Shown: piece after piece, positions 35,701-44,091 of the stretch
Layout: the number at the start of each line of letters is the position of its first letter
How positions within the stretch are numbered: the stretch's first letter is position 1
NCBI RefSeq assembly: GCF_040760075.1
Contig: NZ_CP142884.1
Span: 4,526,001-4,590,000, forward strand
Direction: 5' to 3'
Source of the DNA: Sphingobacterium sp. R2
Lineage (GTDB): Bacteria > Bacteroidota > Bacteroidia > Sphingobacteriales > Sphingobacteriaceae
DNA: 64,000 bases
The notes under the pieces: model-generated
What the model was told of the DNA's origin: nothing
The model's input: the letters and a program-made list of their open reading frames with translations, nothing else
Databases searched by the model: none
Translations under genes and position numbers: made by a program

Positions 35701-35919
35701 ATGATGACAGCAGTAGGTCCATCAGCGCAAGGAAATCACTCAATCAGTATTGCCGCTGCGGGAGGGATGTTTACTGGAGTAGTTTTAGGGCTCTTTATTA
35801 TCCCTATTCTCTTTATTTTCTTCCAATTTATCCAAGAGAAAATCGGAGGTGCTCCACGGCAAAAACAGCATGAAAGCGATGTCGTTTCATTAGAAATACC
35901 CGTGCATACAAACAATTAG
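32728..35919 (+). CDS. RND multidrug efflux transporter, HAE1 family (system 1)
   Basis: This 1063-aa AcrB-like inner-membrane proton antiporter has N-terminal helix motif FIERPVLATVISILLVILGVIG and porter-domain motif YPGANAETV. The proton-relay pair is in LAIGIVVDDAIVVVEAV (TM4). The Lys partner is in LLAKNAILIVEFA (TM10), followed by the Arg-rich LRLRPIIMTS. The length is standard. It sits between adaptor and channel genes with gaps of 14 and 6 bases. Substrates are probably amphiphilic drugs, dyes or solvents; specificity cannot be read from sequence. It is closely related to the second RND gene at 40.9 kb. Confidence 0.96.
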   Translation: MLKKFIERPVLATVISILLVILGVIGILKLPLQQFPDIAPPAVQVTALYPGANAETVLRAVAPSLEESINGVENMSYMSSTASNDGSLMITVYFKLGTDPDQAAVNVQNRVAQATSQLPAEVVQAGITTAKQQNSLIMVLDLYTEDQSKYDQTFITNYAQINIIPELKRIPGVGQALAFGGSKDYSMRVWLNPNQMATYKLTPEEVMAAIQDKNVEAAPGKFGESSREAFEFVIKYKGKLNQPSDYENIIIRSNTDGSVLKLKDVARVELGSYTYASHTRINGKAGLNIGVMQLAGSNANEIQIAIQKFMEKASLSFPKGVKYLVLYNTKDALDQSIDQVKHTLVEAFILVFLVVFLFLQDFRSTLIPAIAVPVAIVGTFFFMQLFGFSINLLTLFALVLAIGIVVDDAIVVVEAVHAKMEHENLPPKLATTSAMSEITGAIISITLVMSAVFLPIGFMEGSTGVFYRQFAFTLAIAIVISAINALTLSPALCALFLKPTNHDGHSDAKSLNFKERFFAGFNVGFDRLTKNYLGSLRFLIRYKWVAFAGLGITLLLTVFMIRKTPTGFIPSEDQGFIAVSLSMPAGASLDRTSGALAEAEKQLQHADFTKTLNVLAGFNILTQSTSPSAGVAFILLKPHEERGKIKDINAIMADVNQRLANIKGANFFVFTFPTVPGFSNVDGLDMVLQDRTGGQLGKFSGIGQKFIGELMKRPEIMMAFTTFRADYPQYELQVDDIKAEQLGVSTKSILQTMQAYFGSAQASDFNRFGKYYRVMVQADAKDRSEPTSMDGIFVKNRLGDMVPINTLVKLERVYGPETASRYNLFNSIGINAIPKPGYSSGDAIRAVEEVAKQQLPTGFTYEFSGMTKEEIVSGGQSTLIFILCLIFVYFLLAAQYESYIIPLAVILSIPTGIFGVFAAISFTDIANNIYVQVALVMLIGLLAKNAILIVEFAIQGRKQGLSIPSAALKASRLRLRPIIMTSLAFIVGMIPMMTAVGPSAQGNHSISIAAAGGMFTGVVLGLFIIPILFIFFQFIQEKIGGAPRQKQHESDVVSLEIPVHTNN

Positions 35920-35925
35920 TACATC

Positions 35926-37371
35926 ATGACAGCATTTAAATATATCAATAGTAAATCAAAATTACTGACGGTTTTCATCTTATCTTTTGTTGCATGGTCT
36001 TGCAAAACAGATAAGTTGGTCAGCAATCAACACCTTGCCCCCAACTTGCCCGAACAGTACCGCGACCAGGCCAAAGCTTCGCAGGAAACTAGCATAGGTT
36101 CTATTCCATGGCGCGATTTTTTTAAGGATCAAGTCTTACAAACCTTGATCGATAGTGCTATACAACATAACTTAGATATGCAACTGGCACTAAAAAATAT
36201 AGAAGCGTCTCAACTGAGCCTGAAACAAGCAAAAGCCAACTATCTTCCCACGGCCCAACTGCAGATCCGCGGAAATAGCACCAACCCATCCAATAACAGT
36301 ATGAATGGATTGAGCCTGGGGCAGTTTTTAGGTCAACACCATGTAGAAGATTATACGGCATCCTTAGGTTTATCCTGGGAGGCCGACATATGGGGTAAAA
36401 TCAAAAATCAAAATATCGCTGCTTTAGCTTCCTATTTACAGACAGAAGAAGCGAAAAAAGTAATTCAAACCCAATTAATTGCACAAGTTGCACAAGGTTA
36501 TTATCAACTACTGATGCTTTATCAATTGCGTGATATCGCCAAACAAAACTTGGAATTAAGCGATACAACTTTACGTATTGTCCAGCAACAATATGAAGTT
36601 GGTGACATTACGCTGCTTGCATTGGAGCAGGTCGATGCGCAGCGGTTGTCTGCAGCTGCCTTGATCCCCGACTTTGAACAACAGATCCGTATTCAGGAAA
36701 ATGCCATTCAGATTCTTAGCGGAAAACTCCCGCAGGAAATTAAAATAGCGGAGAAATTGTCGAATATTCAATTCCCCGAAGAATTAGCAACTGGCGTCCC
36801 AGCCGATTTGTTAAGTCATCGTCCGGATGTAAAACAAGCTGAACTGGCTATTACAGCCTCACAAGCTTATCAACAATACGCAAAGGCACGCATGTACCCT
36901 TCCTTGCTTATTAGCGCCGAAGCAGGAGTAAATGCATTCAAGGCAAGCAATTGGTTCAACTTACCGGCTTCATTATTTGGGGCAATTACAGGAAGTATTA
37001 CGCAGCCAATTTTACAGCGGAAGGAATTGAAAACTCAATATGAACTGGCGCGTGTCGAACAAGAAAAGAACGTATTGATCTTCAAGCAAAAAGTAATCTC
37101 AGCAGCTGGAGAAGTTTCCGATGCTTTAATTTCAATTCAAAAATTGAAGGAAAAACAAAAGATTACTTCGGATAGAACGACGCGTCTAAAGGAAGCAACG
37201 AAGCACGCCAATCTTTTATTTGAAACAGGAATGGCCACTTACTTGGAAGTAATTACAGCACAAAGCAATATCTTGCAAAGTGAGCTCGAACTGGCTCAGG
37301 TAAAGAAAGCGGAGCTTTCTGCTGTTGTTGACCTGTATCGTTCATTAGGTGGAGGATGGAGCAATAATTAA
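35926..37371 (+). CDS. Outer-membrane efflux channel, NodT family (system 1)
   Basis: This 481-aa TolC-like outer-membrane factor has a lipoprotein signal (lipobox FVAWSC, Cys about residue 26). Two OEP repeats are visible by their matching helices: IPWRDFFKDQVLQTLIDSAIQHNLDMQLAL, SLGLSWEADIWGKIKNQN, the inter-repeat GVPADLLSHRPDVKQAELAI, FETGMATYLEVITAQSNILQSELEL and the C-terminal LYRSLGGGW. It starts six bases after the pump stop and ends the operon at a clear terminator. Confidence 0.95.
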   Translation: MTAFKYINSKSKLLTVFILSFVAWSCKTDKLVSNQHLAPNLPEQYRDQAKASQETSIGSIPWRDFFKDQVLQTLIDSAIQHNLDMQLALKNIEASQLSLKQAKANYLPTAQLQIRGNSTNPSNNSMNGLSLGQFLGQHHVEDYTASLGLSWEADIWGKIKNQNIAALASYLQTEEAKKVIQTQLIAQVAQGYYQLLMLYQLRDIAKQNLELSDTTLRIVQQQYEVGDITLLALEQVDAQRLSAAALIPDFEQQIRIQENAIQILSGKLPQEIKIAEKLSNIQFPEELATGVPADLLSHRPDVKQAELAITASQAYQQYAKARMYPSLLISAEAGVNAFKASNWFNLPASLFGAITGSITQPILQRKELKTQYELARVEQEKNVLIFKQKVISAAGEVSDALISIQKLKEKQKITSDRTTRLKEATKHANLLFETGMATYLEVITAQSNILQSELELAQVKKAELSAVVDLYRSLGGGWSNN

Positions 37372-37415
37372 TACTTTAAACAAGCATTTTCTAATTTTAT
37401 TTATACATATCTGGT

Positions 37416-37444
37416 AGATGGGGACCCTAGGGTCTCCATCTTTT
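37416..37444 (+). terminator. Terminator of RND operon 1
   Basis: AGATGGGGACC and GGTCTCCATCT pair with one G-T wobble around a short loop, followed by TTTTG. It lies 45 bases after the channel gene stop and separates the first pump operon from the two-component genes. Confidence 0.8.
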
Positions 37445-37587
37445 GTTTGCTCCAGCATTATACGTCTGAGTGCATAAAATTGATATTTCAGTAGTGGCTT
37501 TATACGCTTCAGCAGAAATTTGTCGTCTAATACTAAAAGAAATTACAAAATTTGTATATATTTCATTTAGAAATATAAGTTAAGCAA

Positions 37588-38691
37588 ATGCGGGACATTA
37601 GGATCTATAAAGACGAGAATAATCTAATTAGTAAAAATAAAAGAAGGCTGATATTCACCTTTCTGTCCTTTCTGCTCATTTATTTGGTCGCCTATATTAT
37701 AGATCCTTTCTCGAATTGTTGGGATGGCTACTTTCAAAGAAACATGTTCGAAATACTTGGCGAGTGGACTTTTACGATCATCTACAGCTTTATCATATCC
37801 GAATTCAGCATCATTGTCCATGACAAACTTGACAAGTTTTTAACTTGGAAAGACAGCCCTACGGAGCGACTACTACTTGAAACCGTCATCAATCTCTTGA
37901 CGGTATTATTTATCAACTTACTCTTGGAGTACCTCATCTCAAAATATTACGTTGGTCCCCAGAATGTTACTATAGCACCATCGTTGGAGGAAAAAAGAGG
38001 CATGATTCAAAATATTACAATTAGTGTTTTGATTGCGCTCATGATAATGGGTATCAATATCGGTAGTCATTTGATCACCAACTGGAAAAATGAGTCGATG
38101 CGTGCAGCAAAGCTTGATCAGGTCATTCTAGAAACAGAACTTCAATCGTTAAAATTACAAATCGACCCACATTTCGTATTTAATAACCTGAGCGTACTCT
38201 CAGAAATCATTCTCGAAGACCAGCAATCAGGTTATGAATATGCAGAAAACTTCTCCAAAATATATCGCTACCTTCTTATCAATTCTAAAAAAGATATTAT
38301 CTCACTTGAAGAAGAACTCAATTTTCTAAATGCATATATATTTCTTATCAAAAGCCGATTCGGCGCTGGAGTTAACTTCGAGATAAACGTTAATCCTGCG
38401 AAACGCAATTTCCAATTGCCTCCTCTTACCTTACAATTATTGGTAGAAAATGCATTAAAGCATAATCAGACAAATAAGAGAAAACCGCTGAAAATTAAAG
38501 TCTACACCAACGCCCAGAATCAACTTGTTGTTGAAAATATATTAATTCCTATTGAGAATGTATCCGAATCATCGGGAATCGGGATTTCAAACATCATTAA
38601 GAGATATGATTTGCTATCCAACTTAAAACTGCAAATAAAGAATGATGGCAAAACATTTAACGTTATCCTCCCACTTTTAGCGCAAGCATAA
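37588..38691 (+). CDS. LytS-type sensor histidine kinase
   Basis: This 367-aa membrane kinase belongs to the His_kinase (PF06580) group. Four hydrophobic segments occupy about residues 20-165. The phospho-acceptor region is LQIDPHFVFNNLSVLSEII, and the ATPase part has PPLTLQLLVENALKHN and GIGISNIIKRYDLL. Its TAA overlaps the ATG of the LytTR response regulator by one base (TAATG), which proves coupling. The location between two RND operons suggests control of the downstream pump genes, in line with the absence of a TetR gene there. The signal is unknown. Confidence 0.9.
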   Translation: MRDIRIYKDENNLISKNKRRLIFTFLSFLLIYLVAYIIDPFSNCWDGYFQRNMFEILGEWTFTIIYSFIISEFSIIVHDKLDKFLTWKDSPTERLLLETVINLLTVLFINLLLEYLISKYYVGPQNVTIAPSLEEKRGMIQNITISVLIALMIMGINIGSHLITNWKNESMRAAKLDQVILETELQSLKLQIDPHFVFNNLSVLSEIILEDQQSGYEYAENFSKIYRYLLINSKKDIISLEEELNFLNAYIFLIKSRFGAGVNFEINVNPAKRNFQLPPLTLQLLVENALKHNQTNKRKPLKIKVYTNAQNQLVVENILIPIENVSESSGIGISNIIKRYDLLSNLKLQIKNDGKTFNVILPLLAQA

Positions 38692-39452
38692 TGAATATAA
38701 CCAAAGTATTAATCATCGAGGACGAAAAACTCAATGCCGATCGTTTAAAACGACTTTTGAAGGAAATGAAGCCATCCATCGTTATTTTAGATGTACTAGA
38801 TAATATCGCTGATAGCATCAACTGGTTCAATAGCAATGAACTTCCCGACTTGGTGATGATGGATATTCGTCTATCCGATGGTTTAAGCTTTGAAATATTA
38901 GAGACTATAAAAATAGACTGCCCAATCATATTTACGACTGCATTTGACGAATACGCTGTGAGGGCCTTTAAATTCTATAGCATAGATTATTTGCTTAAAC
39001 CTGTAGAAAAAATAGAGCTGGAAAATGCCATCCAAAAACTTGACTATCAAAAAGATCTTCAGATCAACCAACAACCGCTTCAAGGTTTATTGGATTTTAT
39101 CTATCCGAAAGATTTTCGCTCACGCTTTCTAATTCCATTCAAAGACGGCTATAAAACCGTTCTTGTTGAAGAGATATTATACTTCTATTCCGAATTTAAA
39201 CTCACCCATGCGCAACTCAAATGTGGTACTGTCGAAATTGTACCTCAAACAATGGAAGAACTCGAACAGCAATTGAATCCAAAAGTATTTTTCCGCGCCA
39301 ACAGGCAATTCATTGTACATATAGATGCGATCAAAAGATTACATAACCACTTCAACGGAAAACTAAAAATAGAAATGAAAAATAACGATCAAGTGGAAAT
39401 CCTTGTGAGCAGAGAAAAGGCTCAACTGCTGAAAACTTGGTTAGACTATTGA
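38691..39452 (+). CDS. LytTR-family response regulator
   Basis: This 253-aa regulator has an N-terminal receiver: acidic pocket VLIIEDEKLNAD, phospho-acceptor Asp in LVMMDIRLSDGLS (about residue 56), the Thr in FTTAFDEYA and Lys in YLLKPVE. The C-terminal LytTR DNA-binding domain (about residues 145-253) contains RFLIPFKDGYKTVLVEEILYFYSE and FFRANRQFIVHIDAIKRL. It is coupled to the kinase gene and is followed after 240 bases by RND operon 2, the most likely target. Confidence 0.93.
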   Translation: MNITKVLIIEDEKLNADRLKRLLKEMKPSIVILDVLDNIADSINWFNSNELPDLVMMDIRLSDGLSFEILETIKIDCPIIFTTAFDEYAVRAFKFYSIDYLLKPVEKIELENAIQKLDYQKDLQINQQPLQGLLDFIYPKDFRSRFLIPFKDGYKTVLVEEILYFYSEFKLTHAQLKCGTVEIVPQTMEELEQQLNPKVFFRANRQFIVHIDAIKRLHNHFNGKLKIEMKNNDQVEILVSREKAQLLKTWLDY

Positions 39453-39692
39453 TGTTAAAGCTGATCCGTTTGCTCCTTTACGTCAGAAAGGTAAAATAAG
39501 TTTTTCGCGATGAACAAGGGAATGTCAATCGATAAGACCAATATCTCCAACACAATTGGATCGGACCATTTAATATCGTAAAATTCAGATCATCACTGAT
39601 ACGTTTCAGTAAGCAATTGTAACGTCTCGGTAGATTTCTATGCCTTATAACCTAAAAGAATTCTTTTATTTGTTTCATTATAAAATGATAAA

Positions 39693-40811
39693 ATGGCACA
39701 AAGAACGATGACTTTAAAACCTTTCCTTACACTTATTACAGCAGCAGCATTATTATCGTCCTGTGGAGGCAACCAAGAACAACCGCAAGAGCAAGCAGTT
39801 ACTGTTGACTTTATCGAATTATCTCCCACCCACGCGGAGACCGAAAAAAAATATCCTGGTACATTAGAGGGGACCGTCAACGTCGATGTCAAAGCGCAGG
39901 TAACGGGATATCTCGAGCAGATTTATGTCAAAGAAGGAGACTATGTATCCCAGGGTCAACCCCTTTTCAAAATAAAAGCTGATGTCTACAACGAACAAGT
40001 AAACAACAGCAAGGCAGCTTACCAAGCTGCTTTATCGGCAGAACAAAACGCTAAATTGGAGATTGAAAAAATCAAACCCCTTGTTGAAGGTAAAGTGTAT
40101 ACCGAATTACAGTTAAAAACTGTAGAGGCCAATTATGCCGCAGCCAAAGCACAGGTAGCGCAAGCACAGGCTGCACTAGGTTCATCGCAAATAAATGCCA
40201 AATTTACGTTGATTAATGCACCAGTGAGTGGTTATATCGGCCGTATCCCTAATCGGATCGGAAATTTAATTACCGCAGCAGACGCGACACCTTTAACAAC
40301 GCTATCTGAAATTAATACCGTAAATGTGTATTTTTCATTGAGTGAGGCCGACTTTATAGCCTTTATCAAAGATCAGAATAACAAATCATCCAATCAACAA
40401 GCAACGCTCTTATTGGCTGATGGAACAGCATACAACCATTCGGGGAAAGTAGAGTTAGCCAGCGGTAACATCGACAGAACAACCGGAAGCATGGCACTTA
40501 AAGCAAGTTTCATCAACCCTGACAAAATTCTCCGTTCGGGTGGCTCAGCAAAAGTAATCTTGAAAAAAGCGCATGAAAACGTATTGTTGGTCCCTATGGC
40601 TGCTGTCAAGGATATTCAAGACCGCTATTTCGTGTATGTTATTGGTGAGAAAAATAAAATTTCCATGAAACAGATTGAAATTGCAGGAAATACCGCTAAC
40701 GCCTATTTACTAAAATCGGGACTCACAGCTGGTGAAAAAATCGTTATGAATAGAATTGACATGCTGAATGATGGAATGCAAGTTCAACCGACTAAAAAAT
40801 CCACCATGTAA
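39693..40811 (+). CDS. RND efflux periplasmic adaptor (system 2)
   Basis: This 372-aa lipoprotein adaptor has the lipobox ALLSSC with Cys about residue 24. Lipoyl halves are VDVKAQVTGYLEQIYVKEGDYVSQGQPLFKI and INAPVSGYIGRIPNRIGNLI, with the helical hairpin between them (about 95-170). A membrane-proximal domain follows (VLLVPMAAVKDIQDRYFVYVIG). It is paralogous to the adaptor of system 1 but about 28 residues shorter, with a normal signal. A 117-base gap separates it from the pump gene. A second ATG at codon 6 (MTLKPF) could also be the start. Confidence 0.93.
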   Translation: MAQRTMTLKPFLTLITAAALLSSCGGNQEQPQEQAVTVDFIELSPTHAETEKKYPGTLEGTVNVDVKAQVTGYLEQIYVKEGDYVSQGQPLFKIKADVYNEQVNNSKAAYQAALSAEQNAKLEIEKIKPLVEGKVYTELQLKTVEANYAAAKAQVAQAQAALGSSQINAKFTLINAPVSGYIGRIPNRIGNLITAADATPLTTLSEINTVNVYFSLSEADFIAFIKDQNNKSSNQQATLLLADGTAYNHSGKVELASGNIDRTTGSMALKASFINPDKILRSGGSAKVILKKAHENVLLVPMAAVKDIQDRYFVYVIGEKNKISMKQIEIAGNTANAYLLKSGLTAGEKIVMNRIDMLNDGMQVQPTKKSTM

Positions 40812-40928
40812 AAAAGATAGCAGGTATAGCAAAAGCAGAACTGCTCAAAGAAAGGCAACAAGCCTATCTATTCAGTATTCACTTTTGAAAAAAAACGGTA
40901 CTAAAAGCTTTATAAAATTTAAACTAAA

Positions 40929-43900
40929 ATGTTAAAGAAATTTATTGACAGGCCAGTTTTGGCAACTGTTATATCGATCATATTTGTCATATTGGGGGTT
41001 ATCGGTCTTTTTAGGCTGCCTCAAACGCGATTCCCGGATATCGCCCCGCCCACGGTTCAAGTTACCGGAAGCTATCCCGGAGGAAATAGCGAAACAGTAT
41101 TGAGATCAGTTGTTACACCCCTTGAAGAGCAAATCAATGGTGTGGAGGACATGGAATACATTACATCTACTGCAAGTAACGATGGTACATTCTCTGTGCG
41201 TATTGTCTTTAAAGCAGGTGTAAATCCAGATCAGGCAGCCGTTAATGTGCAAAACAGAGTACAACAGGCTACTCCTATCCTGCCACAGGAAGTTGTCCGA
41301 ATGGGATTAACGACCTCCAAGCAACAAAATAGTATGATCATGATATTTAATATCTATACAGAAGATAATAAAAAATATGATGAACTATTTTTACAGAATT
41401 ATGTGAACATCAACTTGATCCCACAGATCAAGCGTGTACCTGGCGTTGGTCAGGCCATGGTATTCGGTTCCAAAGACTATTCGATGCGTGTATGGTTGAA
41501 TCCGCAAAAAATGGCGAGTTATGGACTTGTGCCACAAGAAGTCATTGCTGCAATTTCCAAACAAAGTTTGGAATCTGCATCTGGAAAATTAGGGGAAGAA
41601 TCAAAAGCACCACTGGAATATGTCATACGCTATAAAGGGAAAAAGAACCTTCCTGAACAGTATGAAAACATTATCGTCAAAAACAATGACGTTCAGATCG
41701 TACGCTTAAAGGATGTGGCACGTATCGAGTTTGGCTCAATTAGTTATAGTGGTAATTCGCAAAATAACGGCCTCAATACCGTTACCATTGGTATATTCCA
41801 GACATCAGGCTCCAACGCCAATGAAATTGAAATCGGAATCGACAAACAGATTGAAATAGCGCAACGCTCTTTCCCTCCTGGGATCAAGATTTTTAAATTG
41901 ATCAGTACCAAAGAACGCTTGGATGAAAGTACGGCTCAAGTACGTTCGACATTGATTGAAGCCTTCATATTGGTTTTCCTCGTTGTATTTTTGTTCCTGC
42001 AGGATATACGATCGACTATTATTCCAGCAATCGCAGTACCAGTAGCTATCGTAGGTACGTTCTTCTTCCTGCTGGTGTTTGGCTTTACCATCAATATATT
42101 GACGTTATTTGCCCTAGTACTCGCCATTGGTATTGTTGTCGATGATGCAATTGTCGTGGTCGAAGCAGTACATGGAAAGATGGAGACTTCCACTTTAACA
42201 GGCAAACAGGCTACCCATAGTGCCATGAATGAAATCACAGGGGCTGTAATCTCCATTACCTTGGTTATGTGTGCAGTTTTTATTCCCATTGGATTTATGA
42301 CAGGCTCATCGGGGATGTTTTATAAACAGTTTGCCTATACCCTTGTTATCGCCATTGTGATTTCTGCGATCAATGCTTTGACACTGACACCAGCACTCTG
42401 CGCATTATTGCTTAAAAATACACACGCCGAAAATCACGATGGGCAGACCCCGAACACAGGATTTTCTCAACGTTTTTTTAAAGCATTTAACGCTGGCTTC
42501 GAAAACATGACCAACCGATACATTGGTTCATTAAAATTCCTGGCAAAGAAAAAATGGATTTCGGCACTTTTGATCCTGGCTACGATCGGTGTTGCCGGAT
42601 ACCTCATGACAAGCACTTCCAAAAGTTTTGTACCAATGGAAGACGATAACTTTGTCGTATACAGTTTAGAAATGCCCCCAGGAACGGGACTTGATCGAAC
42701 CACAAAAGCAGTAGAAAAAATCGAAAAACTACTAGCCGATATACCTTCTATTGAAAGCCATACAAGTATTACTGGATTCAATATGATCGGCAACAACTCC
42801 AGCGCAGCCTATGCAACAGGATTCATACGCCTGAAAGATAAAAAGAAACGTGGTGAGATGAACGATATCGACCAGATTCACCAAGTGATCTCACAAAAAT
42901 TATCCAGTGTCAAAGAAGGTAACGCAATGGCCTTTCGCTCCCCTCCTGTTGATGGTTATGGTATGATGAATGGCGCGGAACTCGTTTTGCAGGACCGGGC
43001 TGGTAAATCGCCGGTAGAGCTCAAAGCAATGTCCGACTCCGTTATTGCACAGATTATGAAACAACCGGGAATACAGCTTGCCTACACCATGTTCAGAGCA
43101 GATTATCCACAAATGGAACTGGAGGTCGATGAAGACAAAGCGGCCCAACTTGGCGTAGATGTCAGTGAAATGCTTTCGTCCGTTCAAACCTACTTTGCGG
43201 GTGATCAATCATTGAATTTCAATCGTTTCGGTAAATTCTATCGGATAACAGTTAAAGCGGATGGGATCTATAGAACCGATAAAGAAGCATTCAACGAAAT
43301 ATTTGTCAAGAATAATCTTGGCCAAATGGTTCCGGTGAACACTTTGATTACACTTCGTAAAGTGTATGGTCCTGAGTCGGTGACTCGTTATAATTTATAC
43401 AATTCACTCACGATAAACGTGGTTAGCACACCTGGTATCAGTAATGGTGCGATCATGGAAACATTGGAGAAAAATGTATTGACCAAGTTACCGGGAGACT
43501 ATAGCTACGAATGGACGGGACTTAGCTTGGAAGAGAAGTCTTCGGGCAACCAAACCGTACTTATCCTAGCATTAAGCCTACTATTTGTATATTTCTTATT
43601 ATCAGCACAGTATGAAAGTTATTTATTGCCCCTTGCCGTCCTGTTATCAATCCCAACAGGTATAATCGGCTCCTTCCTAGGAACACGTGCCATTGGATTG
43701 GACAACAATATCTACGTCCAGGTCGGTTTGATCATGCTCATCGGTCTTTTGGCAAAAAATGCCATTTTGATTGTTGAATTTGCTTTACAGCGGAGAAGAG
43801 CAGGCTCCTCACTCATTGATTCGGCTTTTGAAGGCGCAAGAGCTCGTCTACGCCCAATCTTGATGACTTCATTGGCTTTCATTGCCGGCATGGTACCCTT

Positions 43901-44090
43901 GATGTTTGCGACCGGCGGGACGGCTACAGGTAACCATTCCATCAGTACCGGAGCAGCAATGGGTATGTTAAGCGGTGTTATCCTCGGGGTAATTATTATA
44001 CCATTACTGTACCTGGTATTCCAATATTTGCAAGAAAGAGTTTCAGGTAAAAAGCTTACGGACAATACAGTACACAATACAAACAATTAA
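40929..44090 (+). CDS. RND multidrug efflux transporter, HAE1 family (system 2)
   Basis: This 1053-aa AcrB-like pump is clearly paralogous to the 32.7-kb gene, sharing near-identical stretches such as the TM4 motif LAIGIVVDDAIVVVEAVHGKME and LLAKNAILIVEFALQRR. The porter domains are more divergent (QTRFPDIAPPTVQVTGSYPGG; EDNKKYDELFLQNY), so the substrate range probably differs. All proton-relay residues are present. One base separates its stop from the start of the channel gene. The arrangement looks like an old tandem duplication of a whole pump operon. Confidence 0.96.
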   Translation: MLKKFIDRPVLATVISIIFVILGVIGLFRLPQTRFPDIAPPTVQVTGSYPGGNSETVLRSVVTPLEEQINGVEDMEYITSTASNDGTFSVRIVFKAGVNPDQAAVNVQNRVQQATPILPQEVVRMGLTTSKQQNSMIMIFNIYTEDNKKYDELFLQNYVNINLIPQIKRVPGVGQAMVFGSKDYSMRVWLNPQKMASYGLVPQEVIAAISKQSLESASGKLGEESKAPLEYVIRYKGKKNLPEQYENIIVKNNDVQIVRLKDVARIEFGSISYSGNSQNNGLNTVTIGIFQTSGSNANEIEIGIDKQIEIAQRSFPPGIKIFKLISTKERLDESTAQVRSTLIEAFILVFLVVFLFLQDIRSTIIPAIAVPVAIVGTFFFLLVFGFTINILTLFALVLAIGIVVDDAIVVVEAVHGKMETSTLTGKQATHSAMNEITGAVISITLVMCAVFIPIGFMTGSSGMFYKQFAYTLVIAIVISAINALTLTPALCALLLKNTHAENHDGQTPNTGFSQRFFKAFNAGFENMTNRYIGSLKFLAKKKWISALLILATIGVAGYLMTSTSKSFVPMEDDNFVVYSLEMPPGTGLDRTTKAVEKIEKLLADIPSIESHTSITGFNMIGNNSSAAYATGFIRLKDKKKRGEMNDIDQIHQVISQKLSSVKEGNAMAFRSPPVDGYGMMNGAELVLQDRAGKSPVELKAMSDSVIAQIMKQPGIQLAYTMFRADYPQMELEVDEDKAAQLGVDVSEMLSSVQTYFAGDQSLNFNRFGKFYRITVKADGIYRTDKEAFNEIFVKNNLGQMVPVNTLITLRKVYGPESVTRYNLYNSLTINVVSTPGISNGAIMETLEKNVLTKLPGDYSYEWTGLSLEEKSSGNQTVLILALSLLFVYFLLSAQYESYLLPLAVLLSIPTGIIGSFLGTRAIGLDNNIYVQVGLIMLIGLLAKNAILIVEFALQRRRAGSSLIDSAFEGARARLRPILMTSLAFIAGMVPLMFATGGTATGNHSISTGAAMGMLSGVILGVIIIPLLYLVFQYLQERVSGKKLTDNTVHNTNN

Positions 44091-44091
44091 A